A stretch of 64,000 nucleotides of DNA from Setoptus koraiensis (taxonomy: Eukaryota; Arthropoda): NCBI GenBank assembly GCA_048013815.1, contig CM106585.1:16492001-16556000 (forward strand), read 5' to 3'. Shown here in pieces: positions 39,852 to 48,175 of this stretch. The translations under genes were made by a program, and so were the position numbers. The first letter of the stretch is position 1. Every line of letters begins with the position of its first letter. A model generated the notes under the pieces. It had not been told where the DNA came from. It saw nothing but the letters and a program-made list of their open reading frames with translations, and searched no databases.

Positions 39852-42491
39852 ATGTCGCGAGCCCGTGATTACGTAATCGGCGCGTTGGCCGCAGTTGTTT
39901 GTTTGTGGCCCGCAAGCTCGGAGGCCAATCCGTTGCACTTGTATCCCGCCGAATTGGACAAATTGGACAGGGCGAAGCTGCTGCAAGACATCGACTTCAT
40001 CACTGATTCGAGCAATTTTAACGAGACAAGTCTCATTAGTTTGAGCGCAAACGACATGATCAGAAAACTGATGATAGGCGCCTGGCGAATGCCCGTCAAC
40101 GACATAACAGCCATTCATCAATACGACTCGCTTGAGGACAAGCTCACTTCCGGCGGACCAAAGGTCGACCGCGCAGCCTGTAACAGGCAGCTCGATTATC
40201 TGGTGGAGAGCACTGTGCGCACGGGCGGGCTACACTCGGCCACATTCACCATTTACAACCTGTTGGATTCGTACGGCCGGCCCGAGGCGGGTCTGGCGCG
40301 CGGTGCCTGGTACTGGCTGGGCGACTACAAGCAGTGCCTACAGACCAAATTTGCGTACGACCAGCCGCCGGCCCGCGGCGGGACCACCCAGTTTGTGGGT
40401 ACGCGATATTGTTTGGCCTCGATAAGGTGGCCGCACTGGCTGAACACGACCAATTTCGACAACGACCGCTACGCATCGGTCAAGAGCGCCATCTGTATAC
40501 CGGAAGCGTGTGACAGTTTGGGCGCAGAAACGGCCGACAATTTGGACAAGATCGGCAAGTTGATGAGATTGAATTTCGGTGGGGCACACGAAAATTTCGC
40601 CATCAGCTCCATCTATTGCCTGCCCGACGAACAGTCGGCCCTGACCGATTGGACCCGCAACAGCCAGGCCGTCGCCTTTGCCCTATTTATGGCCGGCTGG
40701 ATGTTTCTCATTTTAGTGGCCACCCTGTTCGACCTGACGGTCGGCTTCGACAACTATCAGCGCCGCCGGCGCCACAATTGCTCGCGTCGGGCGGGCAACC
40801 GCGACGCGCCGGCCAACCGCGACGCGCCGGCGGTCAGCATTGAGCTGGACGACAGGCTCACGAGGGCCGGCGCCGCTCTGGACGCGTCGCACCCGAACAA
40901 CGACCGACAAGACAACACCCACCGACGAGACAACAGCGCCCCGCCGCCGGACACGGCGCTCCAGGCCAGGCTGTGGCGGGCCGGCTCGAAATTGTCGGAC
41001 ATGCTGAGCACGATGCTGAGCTCGTTTTCGTTGGCGCGAAACGTCGGGATTTTGTTCAACGTGAAGCCGCGCCGACCAAGGCACGTGTCGTTTGTGTCCG
41101 AGGCGCGAGGCGACGCGGCGCAACCCGTTGAGTCGGTGCTGAACGCCATCGAAACGAGCGGCCGCGCCGGCGGAGCGGCCACCCTCGACCCACCGACAGC
41201 GATAGTGGATCTGGAATATCTCAACGGCTTCAAGTCTGTCAACATGCTCGCCATTGCCCTGACTCACCTGTTTCTGTTGATAACTCTCGTTATTCACTTT
41301 GCGGACACGGGCGACATGTACGGGCGCCACTATTTTTATTATCTGACCATGGCGGGTTTTTGCGTCAACAACTTCATACACGTGACAGGCATGCTGACCA
41401 CCTACATTTTGCTGAGGCGCTTCTACAGGAAACTAAATCGCTTCTGGCTGCAGCCGTCCGTTTGGCTTGGCTTCGCCATTCACCGTTATCTGCGATTGGT
41501 GCCCCTGTGGGCCATTCTCGTCTGGTACACAAAGTCCATGTCGAAATACACGGGCTCCGGCCCACTGTGGGAGTATGGCACCTCCAACACTAGCCGTCAG
41601 TATTATTGCCAACAGGAGCCGTGGGAGCATATGTTTTTGGGCACGGCAAATTTCGTTGTGCCGTACGAGAGTTGCATTTGTTCAGGATGGTACGTGGCCA
41701 CAGATTTGCAATACGCCATTTTGTTGACGCCAATATTTGTCATGCTGCTGATGAGATCGAGATTTTGGTCGCTCGTAACCAGCAACCTGTTGACGGTGGC
41801 GCTGCTCATCAAGGGACTGGTGGCCATTTATGCCACCGATTACAACAAGTCCTATCTAAATAAGCAAACCAACATTGTTACGTCGGTGTTTGTGCGCGAA
41901 CTCGGTTTTGTGTACACCGAGCCACTCAACAGAGTGGGCTTCTATTTCTTGGGCCTCACCACAGGCTACGTGCTGTACATGTACGAACATGGCCAGGATA
42001 GATGGGCCGTGTCGCTTGTCAGACGACTGAGAGGCTCGTTTTTGTCGCACGGTCTAACGCTCCTGTTGGGCACCGGCATATTCTCGCTACTGCCCGTCAC
42101 CAGGCTACCCATTGACGCCTTTGTGTTTGGCACCATCAATTTGCGCATGTTTCTGTTTGCCCTGTCCGTCCTAATGCAAATTTACCTGTTGAGCGTATTC
42201 TCAATAGTCATGGCAACGTGCCCGGATAAAATGGTGACACTGAGAAAATTTCTATCGTTTAGCCCGTGGAAGATAACGTCACGTATGTGCCTGTCCATAC
42301 TGCTGGTCAATCCGATCGTCATTCAGCACTTTTACCAACTGCTCACGCAAACGTACCAGCTTACCTACACGCTCCAGTCGACGCTGATTGTGACCCTGGT
42401 CTTCTGGGTCTACTCCGTCAGCGCCATCGTCTATTTGACCGTCGAGTTGCCACTGTGCTCACTGGCCGATTTGCTGCACAAGATGATGTAA
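39852..42491 (+). CDS. nrf-6-type membrane acyltransferase (NRF domain + acyltransferase 3)
   Basis: Single-exon gene of 879 aa. Residues 1-25 look like a signal peptide ending ASSEA. About 60-250 is the Cys-containing extracellular NRF domain (CNRQLDYLV, GNYKQC-like GDYKQCLQ, RYCLASI, KSAICIPEACDS). A membrane segment follows at about 273-295, then a ~150-residue Arg/Asn/Asp-rich loop. From ~452 to 875 is a multi-pass acyltransferase-3 domain: LNGFKSVNMLAIALTHL (its His aligns with the family's catalytic-site His), HRYLRLVPLW, GSGPLW and SGWYVATDLQYAIL, with about ten membrane segments. The founding members are C. elegans NRF-6/NDG-4, whose loss gives fluoxetine resistance and lipid/yolk transport defects. 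The family usually numbers many paralogs in arthropods. The ATG has good context and follows the 14-bp array. ATTAAA near 42537 may be the poly(A) signal. A broken inverted copy lies at about 47.6-48.0 kb. Confidence 0.93.
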   Translation: MSRARDYVIGALAAVVCLWPASSEANPLHLYPAELDKLDRAKLLQDIDFITDSSNFNETSLISLSANDMIRKLMIGAWRMPVNDITAIHQYDSLEDKLTSGGPKVDRAACNRQLDYLVESTVRTGGLHSATFTIYNLLDSYGRPEAGLARGAWYWLGDYKQCLQTKFAYDQPPARGGTTQFVGTRYCLASIRWPHWLNTTNFDNDRYASVKSAICIPEACDSLGAETADNLDKIGKLMRLNFGGAHENFAISSIYCLPDEQSALTDWTRNSQAVAFALFMAGWMFLILVATLFDLTVGFDNYQRRRRHNCSRRAGNRDAPANRDAPAVSIELDDRLTRAGAALDASHPNNDRQDNTHRRDNSAPPPDTALQARLWRAGSKLSDMLSTMLSSFSLARNVGILFNVKPRRPRHVSFVSEARGDAAQPVESVLNAIETSGRAGGAATLDPPTAIVDLEYLNGFKSVNMLAIALTHLFLLITLVIHFADTGDMYGRHYFYYLTMAGFCVNNFIHVTGMLTTYILLRRFYRKLNRFWLQPSVWLGFAIHRYLRLVPLWAILVWYTKSMSKYTGSGPLWEYGTSNTSRQYYCQQEPWEHMFLGTANFVVPYESCICSGWYVATDLQYAILLTPIFVMLLMRSRFWSLVTSNLLTVALLIKGLVAIYATDYNKSYLNKQTNIVTSVFVRELGFVYTEPLNRVGFYFLGLTTGYVLYMYEHGQDRWAVSLVRRLRGSFLSHGLTLLLGTGIFSLLPVTRLPIDAFVFGTINLRMFLFALSVLMQIYLLSVFSIVMATCPDKMVTLRKFLSFSPWKITSRMCLSILLVNPIVIQHFYQLLTQTYQLTYTLQSTLIVTLVFWVYSVSAIVYLTVELPLCSLADLLHKMM

Positions 42492-42536
42492 ATCATTGTT
42501 CACATATTATTATACAATTTTCTCTCTTTCTCTCAT

Positions 42537-42628
42537 ATTAAAAGCGCCATATATCGACACTTATTCATTTGTACATCTCATACCAGAGTGCGCTGTTATT
42601 GAACGTTGTTGGCTGGTTGGTGAGGGTT
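42537..42628 (+). repeat. 93-bp direct repeat, copy A
   Basis: Starts attaaaagcgccatat and ends near ggttggtgagggt. It closely matches copy B at 43348-43440 with a few substitutions and short indels. It starts 45 bp after the nrf-6-like stop codon and includes the possible ATTAAA signal. Confidence 0.9.
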
Positions 42629-42700
42629 GCTTCTCTCTCTCTTTCTCTCACGGCAACGACACACAACTGCCAATCGACTCTCGCTCATTACCTGTTGGAC

Positions 42701-42760
42701 CAAACCGGGCCAGACCGGACCAGACCGGGCCAGACCGGGCCAGACCGGGCCAGACCGAAC
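42701..42760. repeat. 6 x 10-bp tandem array
   Basis: Six units close to cagaccgggc at an exact 10-bp period. Three are identical. Confidence 0.9.
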
Positions 42761-43347
42761 GAGATCAGTCGGACCAGATATCGCATGGCACGAATGCGAC
42801 GCATTATGCATTCATCTGTCCATCGATGGCCGCCATGAGCCAGCTTTTACTCGCCCCTTCAGCTGCCAGCAAGGCCCAAGTTTCGTTCGCGTGCCCGATG
42901 GGCACTGAAGGCACCGATCGAGGGCAACAATGTTACACGCCAATGTAACACGGGAGGCAACAAACGTATTATTGATTCATCATTATTATTCATACTTGGA
43001 CGAAAATTTCACTTTCAGATCTCACACCAGACAACCTGGCTCGCTGCTGAGGTTAGACAAAATAAACAACACTCATATGTAACATTGTTCGTGTCTCTCA
43101 CTTGTTGTACTGTCAATAATTGTTGCTGTTGTCGATGGTCGATACTTTTGCTTTGCGAGCGTTTGTCGAGCTAACGCAGCCACTTTAGAATGCACAATCG
43201 TCGGCCTTATCCGACAAGGCTTATTCATATCATTCATATCATCGGATTGGCAAATTGCAAATTGGTGTGTATTGCACATTGTGTTGCGTGTGCTGCTTTG
43301 TTTCAAGCGCCGTGTGACGGATTGTCGAGAAACGGAGCTCGCGACAA

Positions 43348-43440
43348 ATTAAAAGCGCCATATCGATACTTATTCATCCGTACCCGTATCTCATACCAGA
43401 GTGCGCTGTTATTAAACGTTGTTGGCTGGTTGGTGAGGGT
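43348..43440 (+). repeat. 93-bp direct repeat, copy B
   Basis: Second copy of the sequence at 42537-42628, same strand, about 810 bp downstream. No element structure is evident between the copies. Confidence 0.9.
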
Positions 43441-44707
43441 CGCCTTTCAGGACACATTTACCTGTTGCGGCGGCAGCGACGACAACAACAGCGACGAGCA
43501 ACAACAGCGACGAGCAACAGCAACAACTACAAAAGGTGGCTCTAGACGTGCGCCGCTCCACGGTGGCAGCGAGACGCGAGTGCCTTACCGGTTCGATACG
43601 CAGACAGGTGGAAAGGTCACAGCCGTGCTTCCGTGCGTTCGATTTCAATTCTATCTTGGGTTTCATCCATGCTCGTTGGCGCTGTCTGTGCGCTGCAAGT
43701 GCGCTCAACACCAACCGCCGACTGACAATCTGGCTACATTTGCATGCAAACGAACAAACAAACAAGCACCGCGACGACAACAACAGCGACAGCAACAACG
43801 GCGACAGCAACAACGGCGACAGGTATCTTGCCATCCCTGGCATGTGCGTCGCAAACAGAGTGCCTGTGTGAACTATGTGTGCTGGCGGGGGCGGTGGTGT
43901 GGCCAATGTTGCCATTCATGACATGCGCGTATCGCAGAGGCAGACAACATGGCGCGAGGCGAAGAATATTCCGACGAGTGGTTGTTTGATGTGTCGCATT
44001 ATTCAGACCGTCCAATGGCGTGGTTGTTGCTGCTGCTGCTGTTGTCGTTTCTGGCGCAGTTTCTGTGGACAATTGCGCCCCTGCGTGGAGTTTTGTTGCA
44101 GCCAGTGGCTCGCTAATGGCCCAAATAAAAAATTAGCCCAAATGAGGGCTAATTTTGGCGCCTCGTTGTTGTTGGAACTTCCAACTTGAAAGCGGTTGCC
44201 CGGCGGATTTGATCGATTTGACGACACACAGAAAAAAAAGTTGTGCGCAAATACGCTGAACATAGTTGCCGGGAATGTCCGCTAGCGGGCCCATTGGTGC
44301 TTGCTAATTGTTGTCGATTTGTTGTTTGTTAATGGTAACAATGTTGGCAGTGACGGCCACTTTACACTGCAATGCACACTTTACAATGTACACTGTTGCG
44401 AAGCCACTGGCCCGGCCCGACACAATCGACAAGTGCGACCGTTCATGCGCACAAGTGCCAATGTGCGTGCGTGTGTGTCACACACTGTGTGTGTGTGTGT
44501 GTGGAACGTTTGGAGAGACAGGCGGGCGCTGAGGGTTGCGCAAGCTGGCTGACGAGCGAACGCCAACGCGATTAGTTCGACGGCGCGAGCTCGCACAGTG
44601 TGTGCGCGATTCGCAACAAGCAGCCAACTTTTGGCCCAGCGCGTCGTGCCTTCGAATCGAAGGCTTCGATCGGCAACAATGGCTGGCTGCGGGCATAAAA
44701 CCTTTAC

Positions 44708-44751
44708 GATAAAAGTTGGTCATGACTCATGAGTCATGACAAACTTTTATC
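44708..44751. repeat. 44-bp near-perfect palindrome with overlapping AP-1-like sites
   Basis: The arms pair at 21 of 22 positions around a centre between 44729 and 44730. The middle reads tgactcatgagtca, two TGA(C/G)TCA sites back to back. It could be a bZIP-binding site or a cruciform. No gene starts nearby. Confidence 0.85.
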
Positions 44752-45052
44752 CAAACCAAGCAATTGAGCTGGCGCACGCTGAATTGTGGCACATTTGTCG
44801 CGCACAGATTCGGCAGCGCTGTGCGCGCAGCAGCCAGCGCCACTCTGACACACAGCGCTGACACAGTCTGTGTGTGTGCCAGACGGAGTGTCTCTCAGAG
44901 ACAGTCTCTGTTGCAGTGTGCGCGACTTGCACAGACGGCCAGGCAGCGTCGCAATTATGCACTCTTGCCGCATACCCGCCGCCGTGTCTGACACAGTGTG
45001 ACAGCAACACTGTGGGCCGCGGCGGCGCCACTGTGCACCTACATGGTGCATA

Positions 45053-45108
45053 CAGTCGCTGTATTGCAGTCGCTGTATTGCAGTCGCTGTATCACAGTCG
45101 CTGTATCA
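45053..45108. repeat. 4 x 14-bp tandem repeat
   Basis: Four units of cagtcgctgtattg or cagtcgctgtatca stand head to tail. Confidence 0.9.
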
Positions 45109-45377
45109 CAGTGTGGTGTGCACTTGCAGTTCAGCTGAGTACAGGTCGGATAAATTGTATTGTATCACACGATTTGTGCGGTGCTGTGCGAGCGAGTGCG
45201 CACAGCACCGCAGCTCGAGCTCAAGTGTGCGCGCCACCCCCGCGCCAGCCGCGGCACACGCACGCATGGCGGGGGGGGGGCGCGCGCACTCGGCAGCGGG
45301 GGACGCGCGGGGAAGGGCACAAGGAGAGTGGTCCTCGCCCTTGTCTTGTTTTTCGTTCTCGTTCGTTCCATCGCCCA

Positions 45378-45424
<47 letters not shown>
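45378..45424. repeat. (GT)n microsatellite, about 23 units
   Basis: An uninterrupted GT run about 0.7 kb upstream of the tropomyosin ATG. Confidence 0.95.
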
Positions 45425-45426
<2 letters not shown>

Positions 45427-46097
45427 ATGGCTTTTTACGTGCATTAACCATTAATTTTATTCGATGGTTGCCTCGCTGCCAGCGATTGTGATGATGAGAC
45501 GCACGCACACACGCACACACTCGCCGCTGACTGGCTGAAACAACGACACACGCACAGACAAACGAACGGGCGAGCAACCAGAGACGAAACACGAACACAA
45601 GCTGCATCAGCGCATTAAATGGTAAACACACACAACAGGGCACAATTGAACACACTCAATAAACGGGATACCTCATTGAAATGCGATCGTCTCTCCACAT
45701 TTTTATCTCATCTTAATCACTATTATTTCATCGGCGCGGCTCACATTTCATCCCTGTTTTTACTATTACAACCAATATCATCATAATAATTATCGCCATT
45801 TTAATTATTACCATTGCACATTTGATAATAACGCGTCATTAGCATCGTCGCGCAGCAGCCACTTACAAAAACGCCACCACACGTCTCAATAGACTCGTCG
45901 ACAGGGGGACAGCCCGCTAGCGACACAACCGCAATGATCCGCTAAACCACAATTCGCTATTATTTCGTCTTGCAAACCAAACATTCCACACACATTTAAA
46001 TACACGCAACCACCACAACCAACGAAACATTCACAACACACTCACACATTCAATAGATTATCAAATTCCAAATACACGCTGAGCATTCGCAGAAAAC

Positions 46098-46982
46098 ATG
46101 GAAGTTATCAAAAAGAAACTGCAAGCCTACAAGAGCGACCGAGAGAACGCCATAGATAGGGCCGAACAGGCGGAACGCGAATTGCGCGAACACAAGGCCA
46201 GAGCCGACAAGGTGAGTACCAAATCTCAACCAGCTAACCACTTTAGTGTTAGTGGTTTGTTTAGTGTTTATTGTTCCAAAAACTGTAAATCATAAATCAC
46301 TGTTCATCATAAATCCTCACTAACTCCTCTCTATCCCTCGATCCCTGCACCCCAATACCACCAATAGGCCGAAGGCGAAGTGTCTGCTCTCAATAGGAGA
46401 ATTCAACTACTTGAACAAGATTTAGAGAGGTCTGAGGAGCGCCTGAAAATCGCCACACAAAAACTAGAAGAGTCCTCACATGCTGCCGACGAAAGTGAAA
46501 GAATGCGCAAGATGCTCGAGCATAGAAGCATCACCGACGAAGAGCGCATGGACGCCTTAGAAAGTTCACTCAAAGAGGCCAGAATGATGGCCGAGGACGC
46601 AGACAGAAAATATGATGAGGTTGCCAGAAAACTAGCCATGGTCGAGGCAGACTTAGAACGAGCCGAAGAACGTGCCGAAAATGCTGAAAGCAAAATCGTT
46701 AATTTAGAGGAGGAACTCAAAGTTGTTGGAAATAATCTTAAATCTCTAGAAGTGAGTGAAGAGAAGGCTGCACACAAAGAGGAACAATTTGAATTAGCTC
46801 TGAGATCCGCCACTCAACGACTTCAGGAGGCAGAAGCAAGAGCGGAATTTGCCGAGAGGTCTGTGCAAAAACTTCAAAAGGAAGTTGATCGCTTAGAGGA
46901 TGAACTAGTGAACGAACGAGAAAAATATAAGCACATATCAGATGAACTGGATCAGACATTCTCTGAGCTCACTGCCCATTGA
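46098..46982 (+). CDS. short tropomyosin (242 aa) lacking the usual second exon
   Basis: Tropomyosin is a parallel coiled-coil dimer lying along actin filaments. Exon 1 is 46098-46211 (38 residues, [19 protein letters not shown] start), then donor GTGAGT. A 156-bp intron ends in ccaatag, and exon 2 is 46368-46982 (204 residues, from [13 protein letters not shown] to [10 protein letters not shown]). Heptads run throughout. Typical arthropod tropomyosin is 284 aa. Residues 1-38 here match its 1-38, and [11 protein letters not shown] matches residue 81 onward, so exactly 42 residues (six heptads, about one actin-binding period) are missing. The intron sits at the conserved 38/39 boundary and is too short to hide the missing exon. 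All later introns are absent. [16 protein letters not shown] and [19 protein letters not shown] are typical of mite tropomyosins. It may be a paralog of a full-length gene elsewhere. The ATG context is aaaacATGg. Confidence 0.93.
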
Positions 46983-47599
46983 ACCTTGCTTATTATTACT
47001 AGGTCATCCCTACTATTGTTTATATTACTCTATCACAGACAAAAAAAAACTTGAAAATTTTCAAAGGGCCATCATCATTTACCACCCTATAACCTCATTC
47101 TTGTACAGTCAATCGTAGATAATTCCAAAGCGCTTAATTATATTGGCGAGAATCAACTTATAAACACAATATGGGAAATTTTAGCGCAATGTAGTACATG
47201 TAGCGATGAACCTTGCTGCTATGAGCAATGAACAGATAAATCATGAGGGATACGTGACGATCTTCGATCAACAATTGTGAACGCAAACGACCAACTTCAA
47301 ACGTTCGCATTTTGTGAATGTCGGGTCACGCTTCAGTGAATAATCTCGTTCATTTAGTTAGAGATATTCACTTGGATACTCCAAGTCGTATTAAACTACC
47401 ACCCTTTGCAAAATATGTAACTTACATTTATAGTCAGTATTTTCTTTTGATAATTCTTCAACAGACTGCAAATGCCGGCGACTTAGCTCAATCAGTTGCG
47501 CCTTCCTGAGTAACGTGAAGTACCATATTGCATCTTCAATGGTTTCCTTTCCGTTTTTGTTTCGCCATTTGAACGAGCGATGAAATGAGAGAGGTGGCT
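46983..47599. other. 3' flank of tropomyosin, no gene seen
   Basis: AT-richer DNA that should include the tropomyosin 3' UTR. No canonical AATAAA was found close by. Small frames, such as the one at 47318-47509, have no family match. Confidence 0.5.
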
Positions 47600-47990
47600 A
47601 TAATAGAGCAAAGCCAAGTCCTCGTTGTTTCGGGTCCAATAGATCAGGCCGACTGTTCGTCTGGCAGGCAATAGATGGAACTGATGGTGAAATTTCCGTG
47701 TGCCGCACCGAAATTCAATCTCATCAACTTGCTGATCTTATCCAGGTTGTCGGCGGACTCCACGCCCAATCTGTCACACGACTAGGGTATACAAATGGCC
47801 AAGGTGTAGCGTACATTGTCGAAATTGGTCCTGTTCAGCAAGTTCGGCCACCTTACCGAGGCCAAACAATATCGCGAGCTTACAAACTGGCCAACGGCTC
47901 GAAAGCAAATTTGCGCTGTCGGTACTGCTTGTAGTCGCCCAGCCGGTACCAGGCGCGGTTCGCCCCATCCGCTCCGGGCCGGTGCATGTG
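47600..47990 (-). pseudogene. broken fragment of the nrf-6-like gene, inverted
   Basis: The reverse complement of this stretch matches 40270-40740 of the intact gene at 39852-42491. That covers roughly residues 145-280: from the GDYKQC region through KSAICIPEACDS, the ENFAISSIYCLPDEQ region, into the first membrane segment. Deletions and frame changes leave no long frame, and neither the start nor the acyltransferase part is present. It is a truncated local duplicate in opposite orientation, separated from its parent by the tropomyosin gene. Confidence 0.8.
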
Positions 47991-48175
47991 GTGCATTGGT
48001 GGGTGTTTTCGCGGTTCGGGCGCACGTGGTTAGAGGGCAAGAGGTGGCAAAACGTGTGACCAGAGCGGTTTGGCCGCGTCTCCACCGACAATGAAATGGC
48101 CAGTGAAATACGTTTTATCGCGCACATTGAGGCCTGTTACACAATTATTATCTAATTTTTGTTTATGTGTACACC
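47991..48175. other. upstream flank of the first F-box paralog
   Basis: Short region between the pseudogene and the first F-box gene. Promoter and 5' UTR are expected here. No clear TATA box was seen. Confidence 0.4.

Larger units (their letters stand above)
42492..46097. other. intergenic region between nrf-6-like and tropomyosin genes
   Basis: No gene is supported. It holds a 93-bp sequence present twice (42537-42628 and 43348-43440), a 6 x 10-bp array (42701-42760), a CAA/CGA-rich tract (about 43770-43825), a 44-bp near-palindrome (44708-44751), a 4 x 14-bp array (45053-45108), a G-run near 45270 and a GT tract (45378-45424). The frames at 43190-43921 and 44874-45491 have no family match and odd composition. 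The tropomyosin promoter and 5' UTR should occupy the last few hundred bases, which are A/C-rich and repeat-free. Confidence 0.6.

Noticed and set aside
43190-43921. 243-codon plus-strand frame across direct-repeat copy B
   Set aside because: No family match, mixed composition, interrupted logic around the CAA/CGA tract. The similar frame near copy A does not continue in a conserved way.
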